Made by a program: the position numbers and the translations under genes | Part shown: one piece after another, positions 1-7,987 of the stretch | Layout: the number at the start of each line of letters is the position of its first letter | Numbering within the stretch: position 1 is the first letter of the stretch | Assembly (NCBI GenBank): GCA_903839905.1 | Contig: CAIMDX010000046.1 | Location: 1 to 17,677 of the forward strand | Reading direction: 5' to 3' | DNA from: an uncultured bacterium | GTDB taxonomy: Bacteria > Patescibacteriota > Minisyncoccia > Minisyncoccales > JAQTVQ01 | Length of the DNA: 17,677 bases | Notes under the pieces: model-generated | The model's input: the letters and a program-made list of their open reading frames with translations, nothing else | Told to the model about the DNA's origin: nothing | The model's database searches: none

Positions 1-1
1 G

Positions 2-427
2 TGCTGGGGAGACAACAATGACGGAGAATTAGGAAATTATAATACCATACAGCAACACGCTCCCGTCCAGGTTGTAGGCCAAGGAGGAACCGGAACCCTG
101 GCTAATGTAGGGCAAATATCCGCAGGCTATTTTTTTACTTGCGCTCTTAAGACAGATGATACTGTCTGGTGCTGGGGATGGAATTCTTTCGGCCAGCTTG
201 GTAATAATAATACTGTTGAGCAACACGCTCCCGTCCAGGTTGTAGGCCAAGGAGGAACCGGAACCCTGGCTAATGTGGATCAGATTTCGGCGGGAAGTTC
301 TCACTCTTGCGCCCTTAAGACCGACGGTACTGTCTGGTGCTGGGGGATTAATGGTAATGGCCAGATGGGCGATGGACAAACGACTCCATTTCGCCAGACT
401 TCTCCAGTTCAGGCCCTTTTCCCTTGA
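2..427 (+). CDS. RCC1-repeat protein, C-terminal part
   Basis: The open frame enters from the left edge and ends at TGA 425-427, giving 141 visible residues and no start. It shows two and a half RCC1-type beta-propeller blades. The recurring pattern is SAG....CALKTD.TVWCWG....GQ.G, with paired cysteines and a WCWG core, in units of 56 residues, inside the usual RCC1 blade range. RCC1 propellers in bacteria are commonly parts of secreted or surface proteins that bind protein partners. No anchor or sorting signal is visible at this C-terminus, and the N-terminus (where a signal peptide would be) is outside the window. The last blade ends shortly before the stop, so this looks like the natural end of a larger protein. 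The family assignment is firm; the partner and location are not known. No downstream gene is close enough to suggest an operon. Confidence 0.85.
   Translation, partial: CWGDNNDGELGNYNTIQQHAPVQVVGQGGTGTLANVGQISAGYFFTCALKTDDTVWCWGWNSFGQLGNNNTVEQHAPVQVVGQGGTGTLANVDQISAGSSHSCALKTDGTVWCWGINGNGQMGDGQTTPFRQTSPVQALFP
51..276 (+). repeat. Two exact 58-bp direct repeats inside the RCC1 gene
   Basis: Bases 51-108 and 219-276 are identical over 58 bp and lie 168 bp (56 codons) apart, in the same reading frame. They encode the linker between neighbouring RCC1 blades. The flanking blade sequences have diverged, so identity limited to the linker suggests recent duplication or gene conversion. Confidence 0.9.
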
Positions 428-452
428 TAGAAAACCTTTGCAGGGGTTAGAC

Positions 453-490
453 CCTTGCAGGTAGCCTGCAAGGAAAGATTAAATTTTTTT
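453..490 (+). terminator. Possible terminator after the RCC1 gene
   Basis: CCTTGCAGG (453-461) and CCTGCAAGG (465-473) form a perfect 9-bp stem with a 3-nt loop. A run of seven T follows at 484-490, ten bases after the stem. That gap is longer than in a textbook intrinsic terminator, so termination is likely but not certain. Confidence 0.5.
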
Positions 491-563
491 GTAAACTGTC
501 CAAGCCTGTGGCATGTTGATAACTGGGCAAAATTTTGGGGTTTCCCCTCGTTTTTATTTGAGT

Positions 564-576
564 TATAATAAAATAT
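564..576 (+). promoter_or_regulatory. -10 element directly upstream of acs
   Basis: TATAAT occupies 564-569 and the acs ATG is at 577, seven bases downstream. Transcription starting at the usual distance would begin at or next to the A of the start codon, giving a leaderless mRNA. I see no good -35 hexamer at 17 bp, and no SD. Confidence 0.6.
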
Positions 577-2520
577 ATGAAAGAAAAAGAAAATTTTTAT
601 TATCCTTCTGAAGAATTTAAGAAGAGGGCTTTAATCAACAAGAAAGATGTTTATGCCCAAGCGGCCAAGAATCCGGTTAAGTTTTGGGAAAAAATGGCCA
701 AAGAGCTTTTTTGGTTTAAAAAATGGAAAAAAGGATTTGTCCATAACCCTCCTTATTTCCAGTGGTTCTCGGGAGGAAGAATAAACATTACTTCCAATAT
801 TTTTGAAAACAATTCTTTGGGATTTGAGAGGATAAAAAATAAAGTTGCTTTGATTTGGGAGCCGGAAAACGAAGAAGAAAAAGAAAAGAAGCTGACTTAT
901 TACGATTTATTTCGGGAGATCTGCCGTTTTTCTAACGCGCTTAAAAAGCTGGGAGTAAAAAAAGGGGACAGGGTTGGAATTTATTTGCCGATGATTCCTG
1001 AAGCAACCGTTGCAATGCTCGCCTGCGCGCGCCTTGGGGCGGTGCATAGCGTGGTTTTTTCGGCTTTTTCTCCTCGTTCTTTGCAGGTAAGGCTTCAGGA
1101 CAATGAAGCGAAGGTTTTAATTACTGCCGACGGTTATTATCGCCGTGGACAGATCGTTGACCTGAAAAAAAATGCGGACCAAGCCCTTGATCAAACTAAA
1201 GTTGAAAAATTAATCGTGGTGAAAAGAGCGAAAAACAAGATTGCCTGGCAGGAAGGAAGAGATGTTTGGTATGAGGACATTACAAAAGATGAAGAAGATT
1301 TTTGTCCGGCTGAAGAAATGGACAGCGAGGATATGCATTTCATCCTTTACACCAGCGGCAGCACCGGCAAACCAAAAGGGTGCGTGCATACTTGCGGCGG
1401 ATACGCGGTGCAGGCTTATTATACGGCCAAATGGATATTTGACCTTAAAGAAGACGATATTTTTTGGTCCACCGCAGACTTGGGATGGATTACGGGCCAT
1501 ACTTATTCATGCTACGGTCCATTGCTTTGCGGAGTATCTTTTATAATGTTTGAAGGCGCTCCGGATTTTCCTGTTCCCGACCGCTGGGTTCGCATAATAG
1601 AAAAATACGGCGTTACCACATTTTATACCGCTCCTACGGCTATAAGAATGTTTGAGCAGATGGGTGCGGAGAAGTTTTTGAACGACAAAAGAATGAAAAC
1701 TCTTCAGATATTGGGTTCTGTCGGCGAGCCGATAGATGAAGCGGCTTGGCAATGGTATTTTAAAGAAGTCGGAAGAGAAAAGTGTCCTTTAGTTGATACC
1801 TGGTGGCAGACGGAAACCGGAGGCATACTAATCACCGCTCTTCCCGGCATAGGTCCTTTTAAACCCGCTTTTGCCGGGTTGCCTTTCCCCGGGATAAAGG
1901 CTGAAATACTTGATGAGCAGGGCAAGCCCTGTCCTCCGGACAAGCAAGGCAATCTTGTTTTGCTTCCGCCTTTTTCGCCCTCTCTTTTAAGGGGAATTTA
2001 TAAAAATGATGAAAAATATAAAGAAACATATTGGAGCCGATACGGTGATAAAATTTATTTTACTTCCGATTCTGCTTACAAAGACAAGGAAGGGTTAATC
2101 AGAATTGTGGGCCGGGTGGATGATGTAATCAAAGTGGCGGGGCACCGCGTTTCAACCGGCGAGCTGGAAGCGGCCATCAATGCCCATCAGGAAATAACAG
2201 AGTGCGCGGTCATCGGCGTTGCCGATAAAATAAAAGGGGAAGTGCCGGCGGCTTTCGTAGTCTATAATGGCAGTCTTTTGCCGCAGGATATAAAAGATCA
2301 GATAATAGCGCAGATCAAAAAAGAGATCGGTCCGATCGCTTTGCCCAAAGAAGTTTATTTGGTCAAAGATTTGCCTAAAACCAGGTCTGGTAAAATAATG
2401 AGAAGAATATTGAAAAAACTTTTAACAGGAGAAGACTTGGGAGACCTTTCCACTCTTTCCAATCCTGAAGTAGTGGAAGGAATCAAAAAAATTATAGGGT
2501 CAGACAATTCAGATGGTTAA
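577..2520 (+). CDS. acs: Acetyl-CoA synthetase (AMP-forming)
   Basis: Converts acetate, ATP and CoA to acetyl-CoA, AMP and PPi in the cytoplasm (EC 6.2.1.1). The 647-residue length matches bacterial Acs (about 650). The ATP-binding P-loop YTSGSTGKPKG is at 258-268. The acetate-pocket and adenylate motif WWQTETGG is at 409-416. The C-terminal PKTRSGK motif (600-606) ends in Lys606, equivalent to the catalytic lysine that protein acetylation silences in enteric Acs. The N-terminal ACS domain, with repeated aromatic residues (residues 25-70), separates it from generic acyl-CoA synthetases. The start is the first ATG after a -10 element, with no SD, so the message is probably leaderless. Genes for PEP synthase and a gluconeogenic phosphatase follow, suggesting use of acetate for sugar synthesis. 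The reverse flow cannot be excluded from sequence. Confidence 0.95.
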   Translation: MKEKENFYYPSEEFKKRALINKKDVYAQAAKNPVKFWEKMAKELFWFKKWKKGFVHNPPYFQWFSGGRINITSNIFENNSLGFERIKNKVALIWEPENEEEKEKKLTYYDLFREICRFSNALKKLGVKKGDRVGIYLPMIPEATVAMLACARLGAVHSVVFSAFSPRSLQVRLQDNEAKVLITADGYYRRGQIVDLKKNADQALDQTKVEKLIVVKRAKNKIAWQEGRDVWYEDITKDEEDFCPAEEMDSEDMHFILYTSGSTGKPKGCVHTCGGYAVQAYYTAKWIFDLKEDDIFWSTADLGWITGHTYSCYGPLLCGVSFIMFEGAPDFPVPDRWVRIIEKYGVTTFYTAPTAIRMFEQMGAEKFLNDKRMKTLQILGSVGEPIDEAAWQWYFKEVGREKCPLVDTWWQTETGGILITALPGIGPFKPAFAGLPFPGIKAEILDEQGKPCPPDKQGNLVLLPPFSPSLLRGIYKNDEKYKETYWSRYGDKIYFTSDSAYKDKEGLIRIVGRVDDVIKVAGHRVSTGELEAAINAHQEITECAVIGVADKIKGEVPAAFVVYNGSLLPQDIKDQIIAQIKKEIGPIALPKEVYLVKDLPKTRSGKIMRRILKKLLTGEDLGDLSTLSNPEVVEGIKKIIGSDNSDG

Positions 2521-2668
2521 AAATATTTTTCAAAAGCAAAAAGAATCAGGGAATGCTTTTTTGGATGTTATTTTCACTGTTTTCTTTTTTCTTTTGGCTT
2601 TGGCGATGATTTTTAAATATGATTATGTAGCGAGCGCTCTTAAAGAGCTTTTTTCGCAAGGTTCCTAA
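2513..2668 (+). CDS. 51-residue single-span membrane peptide
   Basis: A short frame starts at ATG 2513, inside the last eight bases of acs (ATGGTTAA), and stops at TAA 2666-2668. The overlap is typical of translational coupling. The product has a polar, basic N-terminus (residues 1-14), one strongly hydrophobic span at about 16-34 (rich in Phe and Leu), and a short polar tail. It fills most of the gap between acs and ppsA. I do not recognise a family. It may be a membrane microprotein or a chance frame. The tight coupling and clean amphipathic layout favour a real gene, moderately. Confidence 0.5.
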   Translation: MVKNIFQKQKESGNAFLDVIFTVFFFLLALAMIFKYDYVASALKELFSQGS

Positions 2669-2706
2669 TCCAAAAAGAGTTTAAAAGAGTTAAGAAATAT
2701 AAAAAT

Positions 2707-5091
2707 ATGGAAACAGCAGACAAAGAGAAAAAACAGATTTTGTGGTTTGAGGAAATAATAAAAAAAGATGTCCCTTTGGTTGGAGGCAAAAATGCTTCTT
2801 TGGGAGAAATGTTTTCCAAATTAACTTCTCTAGGTATCAATATTCCCAACGGTTTTGCTTTGACTTCAACAGCCTTTTGGAATTATTTGCAATACAATAA
2901 AATAGACCGGGAACTGGCTGATCTTTTCAAAAAACTTGATTATAAAAATTTGGATTCGCTTAAAGAAACAAGCAGAAAAGCAAGAGGCCTTGTTTTAAAA
3001 GGAAAATTTCCCAAAGATTTGGAGCAGGAGATTTTGGCCGATTATCAAAAGCTGGGGGACTATTACAAGCAAAAGAATATTGTCGTCGCAGTCCGTTCTT
3101 CGGCCACTGCCGAAGATCTGGCTGATGCTTCTTTTGCCGGGCAGCACGAAACTTATTTAAATGTTTACGGAAAAGAAGCTCTGCTATCCGCGATTAAGAA
3201 GTGTCTTTCTTCGCTTTATTTGGAAAGAGCTTTTGTCTATCGGGCCGAAAAAGGTTTTGACCATTTAAAGGTTGCTTTGTCGGTTGGCGTACAGAAGATG
3301 ATCCGGTCCGATCTAGCTTCAGCCGGAATAATGTTCACTTTGGATACTGAAAGCGGTTTTCGCGATGTGATTTCCATCAGCTCTATATATGGAGTGGGAG
3401 AGCTTATTGTTAAAGGAAGGATTACTTCCGACCAATTTTATGTTTTCAAGCCGACTTTAAAGCTTGGGAAAAAAGCAATTATCGTTAAAACTTTAGGCCG
3501 CAAGGAGAAGAAGTATGTTTATGCCAAAACGATTGGCTTAAAAGAAGCGTCTGTTGCCGTCAAAGACCAAGCTAAATTTTCTTTGACAGACGAGGAAGTT
3601 TTACAGCTTTCCAGGTGGGCTTGCCAGATAGAAGAGCATTACCAAAACCCGCAAGATATAGAGTGGGCCAAAGATGGAAAAACAAAAGAGCTGTTTATTG
3701 TTCAGTCCCGTCCGGAAACAATTCATTCGCTGCAAAATAATGCGCAGGAATATCAAGAATACGAGATCAAACCGCAAGCCGAGCCGATCGTTAATGGAAT
3801 TGCCGTGGGAAATAAGATTGGACAAGGCAAGGTCAGGGTTATTCCTAATGTCGCCCAGATCAGCCAATTCAAATCAGGAGAGGTTTTGGTTGCTAACATG
3901 ACCGATCCGGACTGGATGCCCATAATGAGAATGGCTTCGGCTATTATTACCAATGAAGGGTCAAAAACCTGCCATGCGGCTATTGTCTCCAGAGAGCTCG
4001 GTGTTCCTTGCGTTGTCGGAACCAAGAATGCGACAAAATTTTTAAAGACAGGGCAAGAAGTGACGGTTGACTGCAGCCAAGGATCGGGCAGGATTTACGC
4101 CGGGAAAGTTCCGTTTGCGATCAAGAAATATGATTTGAAAAATTTGCCCCATCTTGATACCAAAATAATGCTTAATGTGGGCGCTCCTGATTTGGCTTTT
4201 AAGGCTTCGTTTTTACCCAATAGCGGAGTCGGCTTGGCCAGAGTGGAATTTATTTTTGCCGATAAGATCAAAGTCCATCCATTGGCTTTGTATAACTTTG
4301 AAAAGATCAAAGATAAGAAATTGAAAAACAGAATCAATGAATTAACCTTTGGATATAAAGATAAAAAAGATTTTTTTGTCAGCAAGCTAGCTGAAGGAGT
4401 GGCCCAGATCGGGGCAGCCTTTTATCCTAAACCGGTGATCGTGCGTTTTTCAGATTTTAAAACCAACGAGTATAAAGCGCTGGTGGGTGGCACGGCTTAT
4501 GAGCCGGAGGAATCCAACCCGATGATCGGATGGAGGGGCGCTTCCCGTTATTATGATGAAAATTTCCGTCCGGCTTTTGAAATGGAATGCCAGGCGATCA
4601 AAAGAGTCCGCGAGGAATTCGGCTTGACCAATGTTTGGACCATGATTCCTTTCTGCCGCACCGTTGAAGAAGGGAAAAAGGTGGTGGAGATCATGGCTGA
4701 AAACGGTTTGGAAAAAGGCAAAGACGGCTTGCAGATAATGGTTATGTGCGAAATTCCTGCCAATGTTATTTTAGCCGAGCAATTTTTAGAAGTTTTTGAC
4801 GGAATGAGCATTGGGTCCAATGATTTGACCCAGTTAACTTTGGGGCTGGACCGCGATTCCGGTCTTGTTGCCAGGATCGGCAACGAGCAAAACGAAGCGG
4901 TAAAAGAGCTGATAAGGAGGACCATTAAAATTTGTAAAGAAAAGGGAAAATATTGCGGCATTTGCGGCCAGGGGCCTTCGGATTATGTAGAGTTTGCCGA
5001 TTTTTTAATGAAGGAAGGAATAGAAAGCATGTCGCTTAATCCAGATTCAGTAATGAAGACTATTTTTAGCTTGTCTAATTTAAAGAAGTAG
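2707..5091 (+). CDS. ppsA: Phosphoenolpyruvate synthase (pyruvate, water dikinase)
   Basis: Makes PEP, AMP and phosphate from pyruvate and ATP (EC 2.7.9.2), the entry to gluconeogenesis from pyruvate. At 794 residues it is full length. The N-terminal ATP-grasp domain has VRSSATAEDL with Arg130. The swivelling phosphohistidine domain has KTCHAAIVSRELG with His423 (His421 in the E. coli enzyme). The C-terminal TIM-barrel has GLARVEF, MCEIPAN, GSNDLTQ (703-709) and YCGICGQGPS (749-758), where Cys753 is the catalytic acid. The start gives a normal N-terminus (KDVPLVGGKNASLGEM near residue 19). No SD precedes it. It lies 38 bp after the small acs-linked ORF and is probably co-transcribed with acs. 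Pyruvate phosphate dikinase is the main alternative, but the length and the phosphohistidine-region sequence fit PpsA better. Confidence 0.95.
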   Translation: METADKEKKQILWFEEIIKKDVPLVGGKNASLGEMFSKLTSLGINIPNGFALTSTAFWNYLQYNKIDRELADLFKKLDYKNLDSLKETSRKARGLVLKGKFPKDLEQEILADYQKLGDYYKQKNIVVAVRSSATAEDLADASFAGQHETYLNVYGKEALLSAIKKCLSSLYLERAFVYRAEKGFDHLKVALSVGVQKMIRSDLASAGIMFTLDTESGFRDVISISSIYGVGELIVKGRITSDQFYVFKPTLKLGKKAIIVKTLGRKEKKYVYAKTIGLKEASVAVKDQAKFSLTDEEVLQLSRWACQIEEHYQNPQDIEWAKDGKTKELFIVQSRPETIHSLQNNAQEYQEYEIKPQAEPIVNGIAVGNKIGQGKVRVIPNVAQISQFKSGEVLVANMTDPDWMPIMRMASAIITNEGSKTCHAAIVSRELGVPCVVGTKNATKFLKTGQEVTVDCSQGSGRIYAGKVPFAIKKYDLKNLPHLDTKIMLNVGAPDLAFKASFLPNSGVGLARVEFIFADKIKVHPLALYNFEKIKDKKLKNRINELTFGYKDKKDFFVSKLAEGVAQIGAAFYPKPVIVRFSDFKTNEYKALVGGTAYEPEESNPMIGWRGASRYYDENFRPAFEMECQAIKRVREEFGLTNVWTMIPFCRTVEEGKKVVEIMAENGLEKGKDGLQIMVMCEIPANVILAEQFLEVFDGMSIGSNDLTQLTLGLDRDSGLVARIGNEQNEAVKELIRRTIKICKEKGKYCGICGQGPSDYVEFADFLMKEGIESMSLNPDSVMKTIFSLSNLKK

Positions 5092-5180
5092 CAGATTCAT
5101 TTTAGAAGTGAAGGCGGCGGGCATTCTTAACAAAAAGAGCGATGCCTAATCGTATTAAAAAATAAATCATTCTAAAAATT

Positions 5181-6173
5181 ATGTTTGATGTCGTTACTTT
5201 CGGTTCTGCCGCTTTGGATATAGAAGTGTTGATGTCGAAAAACATTATTAGGAAAGACAACAAATCTATTTCCGGAAAAGCTTACTGTTTTAATCTGGGA
5301 TCTAAATTGGATGTTAAAGACATGTATTTTGGCTTTGGCGGAGGAGGAGTGAATACGGCTGTTGCTTTCAGGAAGCAAGGTTTTAAAACGGCTTATTGCG
5401 GAATGGTCGGACAAGACATTTTGGGCCGGGAAATAATTGAGTACTTGAATGATCAAGGCATTGACTCTAGCCTGGTTAAAAAAACCAAAGAAAAATTGAC
5501 TAACAATTCAGTAATAATGGACAGCGTTGCGGAAGATAGAACTGTTTTGGTTTATCACGGAGCTTCAGAACTGTTGAGAAAGGAAGACATTCCGGAAGAT
5601 TTGCGGGCCAATTGGTTTTATTTAGCGCCATTGTCAGGGAAATTAAGCGGCGAGACCGAAGACATCCTAGCTTTTGCCCGAAAAAATGGGATAAAAACGG
5701 CGGTTAATTTTGGTAATTCGCAGATAAAGATGCCAAAGAACAAGGTAAGAGAACTATTGGAAAAAATAGATGTATTGATTCTGAACAAGGAGGAAGCTTC
5801 CATTCTTACAAATATTGATTATAGAGAAGAACAGAAAATAATAATAAAGCTGGCCAAGATGCATGAGGGCATTAATGTGGTGACAAAAGGAAAAGATGGC
5901 GTTATTGTGACTGCCGGAGGGAAGACATACGAAGCGAAATTAAAAAAGTTTAAAGTGGTTGATGAGACTGGTGCCGGAGATTCTTTTGGCTCAGGCTTTA
6001 TCTCCGGCCTTATGAAGACTGGAGAAGTTGAATATTCCATAAAATTAGGATTGGCCAATTCTAAATATGCTCTTCTTCTCAGGGGCGCGACAACCGGGTT
6101 GTTAGGAGAAAAAGATAGCCACTTAGTTGAAAAAGAAGGCATTAAAGTGATGATCGGATCGATGTTTAACTAG
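5181..6173 (+). CDS. PfkB/ribokinase-family sugar kinase
   Basis: 330 residues with the two PfkB signatures. The glycine-rich substrate motif FGGGGVNTA follows residue 50. The ATP/anion-hole motif DETGAGDSFGSGF starts at Asp261, with Asp267 as catalytic base. VVTKGKDGVIV precedes it, as in ribokinases. The family phosphorylates ribose, fructose, fructose-6-phosphate, tagatose-6-phosphate, adenosine and other sugars, and I cannot fix the substrate from sequence. Its neighbours, PEP synthase and an FBP aldolase/phosphatase, make a hexose phosphate plausible. It lies 89 bp after ppsA, and no SD is visible (ATTCTAAAAATT before ATG). It has no obvious promoter of its own, so it may be read from acs-ppsA. 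Confidence 0.85.
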   Translation: MFDVVTFGSAALDIEVLMSKNIIRKDNKSISGKAYCFNLGSKLDVKDMYFGFGGGGVNTAVAFRKQGFKTAYCGMVGQDILGREIIEYLNDQGIDSSLVKKTKEKLTNNSVIMDSVAEDRTVLVYHGASELLRKEDIPEDLRANWFYLAPLSGKLSGETEDILAFARKNGIKTAVNFGNSQIKMPKNKVRELLEKIDVLILNKEEASILTNIDYREEQKIIIKLAKMHEGINVVTKGKDGVIVTAGGKTYEAKLKKFKVVDETGAGDSFGSGFISGLMKTGEVEYSIKLGLANSKYALLLRGATTGLLGEKDSHLVEKEGIKVMIGSMFN

Positions 6174-6220
6174 CGATAACGGTGGATAAGTTTACCTTTC
6201 TTATCTTTTATTTTTTTTGG

Positions 6221-6226
6221 TATAAT
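6221..6226 (+). promoter_or_regulatory. Probable -10 hexamer upstream of the FBP aldolase/phosphatase gene
   Basis: TATAAT at 6221-6226 follows a T-rich tract, and no clear -35 stands 17 bp upstream. Transcription from here would leave a leader of about 85 nt before ATG 6317. The leader contains a weak hairpin (GCGGCA and TGTCGC around 6280-6298, one G-U pair). Confidence 0.45.
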
Positions 6227-6316
6227 AATTTTAATAAGATAAAATTACATAATCTATTTAAATTTTGTTAGTCTGCTAGCGGCATTATTTGTCGCCGGCT
6301 GTCAGCGTTAGTTCCA

Positions 6317-7417
6317 ATGAAGGTAACACTTAGCGTAATCAAAGCGGATGTAGGCAGTATCGGTGGGCATATCAAGCCTTCAAATGATTTGCTTACCGCA
6401 GTACAAAACCATATCAAATCTAAAAGTAAAGGAATTTTTATTGACTATAAAATTTCTTATACTGGTGATGATATAGCCATTCTCTCTACTCATACCGGCG
6501 GACCATTGAACGAGAAGGTTCACAAAATTTGTTGGGAGGCTTTTTTGGCTGGAGGCAAAGTTGCTATGTCTCAAGGACTTTATGGAGCCAAACAAGATCT
6601 TCTAAAACAAGATTTTAAGGGGAGCGTGAAAGGAATGGGGCCGGCTGTAGCTGAGCTTGAGTTTGAAGAAAGACCGGCAGAGCCATTTTTATTTTTCGCG
6701 GCAGACAAAACCGATCCCGGAGCATTTAATATGCCGGCTTATTTGTCTTTTTGCGATCCAATGCATAATGCCGGGTTGCTCTTATCCTCCAAATTGAGAA
6801 GAGGTTTTACCTTTAGGATATTAGACGCCAGTTATATTGAAGCCGATAGGATCATTGAGCTTAACACTCCTGAAGATATCTACGATATAGCAGTCTTGTT
6901 AAGGGATACCGAAAGATTTTTTGTTGAAGGAATATATTCTCGGGTCAGCGGGGAGCAAATAGCATCTATTAGTACAACTCGTTTAAGAAATATTGCAGGG
7001 AAATACACAGGAAAAGATGATCCAGTAATGTTAGTCAGAACTCAAAAAAATTTTCCGGGAACGGGTGAAATTTTGTCTCCTTACACTATCGGCGCTTTCG
7101 TTGCCGGATTTATGAGAGGTTCTCACAATGGACCCTTAATGCCAGTCAAACAAAATTCGGATATTTCTTTCTTTGATGGGCCTCCGGTTGTCAGCTCGGC
7201 CGCTTATTGCGTACATGATGGTAAGTTGACCGAAGCAGCCGATGCTTTTGACCAGCCTTATTGGGATTATGTCAGGACACAGGTTTCTCGTAAGGCTGAA
7301 GAGATAAGACGCCAAGGGTTTTTCGGTCCGGCTATGCTCTCGATGTCAGAGCTTGAATATGGCGGAATAGTTGAAGTATTGCAAGAATTAGAGAAAAGGT
7401 TTATAATCAAAAAATAA
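6317..7417 (+). CDS. Archaeal-type fructose-1,6-bisphosphate aldolase/phosphatase
   Basis: A 366-residue class V FBPase. This family condenses triose phosphates into FBP and dephosphorylates it to fructose-6-phosphate in one Mg-dependent active site, making gluconeogenesis one-directional. The N-terminus MKVTLSVIKADVGSIGGH carries the conserved metal-binding acidic and His positions. GDDIAIL, QDLL, VKGMGPAVAELE, DKTDPGAFN and DPMHNAGL follow in family order. GKYTGKDDPVM gives Tyr230 and Lys233, matching the catalytic tyrosine and Schiff-base lysine (229 and 232 in Sulfolobus-type enzymes). FMRGSHNGPLMPV is the C-terminal phosphate-binding part. The start is the only ATG giving the conserved N-terminus. 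There is no SD. It follows ppsA and a sugar kinase, completing a PEP-to-F6P theme. Function is well supported. Confidence 0.93.
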   Translation: MKVTLSVIKADVGSIGGHIKPSNDLLTAVQNHIKSKSKGIFIDYKISYTGDDIAILSTHTGGPLNEKVHKICWEAFLAGGKVAMSQGLYGAKQDLLKQDFKGSVKGMGPAVAELEFEERPAEPFLFFAADKTDPGAFNMPAYLSFCDPMHNAGLLLSSKLRRGFTFRILDASYIEADRIIELNTPEDIYDIAVLLRDTERFFVEGIYSRVSGEQIASISTTRLRNIAGKYTGKDDPVMLVRTQKNFPGTGEILSPYTIGAFVAGFMRGSHNGPLMPVKQNSDISFFDGPPVVSSAAYCVHDGKLTEAADAFDQPYWDYVRTQVSRKAEEIRRQGFFGPAMLSMSELEYGGIVEVLQELEKRFIIKK

Positions 7418-7439
7418 TTTGCGAATCTTTATTTCTGGC

Positions 7440-7469
7440 TTAACAGCCAGGGTAAGACCACGATAAATT
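7440..7469 (+). promoter_or_regulatory. Weak candidate promoter for the six-cysteine protein
   Basis: TTAACA (7440-7445, five of six matches to the -35 consensus) is followed 18 bp later by TAAATT (7464-7469). ATG is at 7472, so any transcript would be leaderless. Tentative. Confidence 0.3.
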
Positions 7470-7471
7470 AT

Positions 7472-7942
7472 ATGGATCAGCCAAATAATTCTTTTTCAGG
7501 CAAAAAGGAACTAATATTCTTGGTTGTCGGATTCTTAATACTTTTAATAGGGCTGGCAGGATGGTTTTATGGGTGGAAAAAACAAGTATCAATTGACACT
7601 CAAAAAACAGAATATGCGAAAGATGAAAGCTTGTTAAGGCTTAATATTAAAAGTTATACGCCGATAAAAATTTGCTTTTCTTCTTGCTATCCTTACTATA
7701 TTCAGAAAAAAGACGGGGTATGGAAAGATTATCCGTTAGCTAAATGCGAAGAGCAAAATGTAGCGACTGATTGCGTTGATTTTTTTGGAACAATAGGCCG
7801 AGGCATTGAACTTAGCCAGTGGAGGGACTTTTTAGAATCAGATTTCCATCGTTTAGCTTTGCCTGCTTGTATCGGCTGCAACGCAGGTGATCCGTTTAAG
7901 GCAGATAAAACCTTTTATTCCAACGAATTCAAGATTGATTAA
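7472..7942 (+). CDS. Membrane-anchored six-cysteine protein, unknown function
   Basis: 156 residues. A short polar N-terminus with Lys-Lys is followed by one hydrophobic span at about 14-33 and a positively charged WKK stop, then an outward-facing domain of about 120 residues. The domain holds six cysteines (68, 72, 92, 101, 133, 136), including CFSSC and CIGC, an even number that suits disulfide bonding outside the membrane. The run of short hydrophobic/polar segments (IKICFSSCYPYYIQKK, HRLALPACIGC) suggests a small beta-sandwich, possibly Ig-like. I do not recognise a named family. It sits between the FBPase and L25 genes with no functional link evident. No SD is present. Confidence 0.7.
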   Translation: MDQPNNSFSGKKELIFLVVGFLILLIGLAGWFYGWKKQVSIDTQKTEYAKDESLLRLNIKSYTPIKICFSSCYPYYIQKKDGVWKDYPLAKCEEQNVATDCVDFFGTIGRGIELSQWRDFLESDFHRLALPACIGCNAGDPFKADKTFYSNEFKID

Positions 7943-7966
7943 TCCTGTTTCGTTTAAGGACCAGAT

Positions 7967-7972
7967 TATAAA
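7967..7972 (+). promoter_or_regulatory. -10-like hexamer just upstream of rplY
   Basis: TATAAA at 7967-7972 lies 15 bases before ATG 7988, giving a predicted leader of about nine nt. A second TATAAA at 7978-7983 is closer. No convincing -35 is seen and no SD is present. Confidence 0.4.
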
Positions 7973-7987
7973 TTCAGTATAAACTTT

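Noticed and set aside
29..379. Minus-strand ORF of 116 residues
   Set aside because: It is the antisense of the RCC1 repeats; its own internal repeats just mirror the plus-strand blades.
4551..4961. Minus-strand ORF of 136 residues
   Set aside because: It is antisense to the catalytic barrel of ppsA and has no recognisable features.
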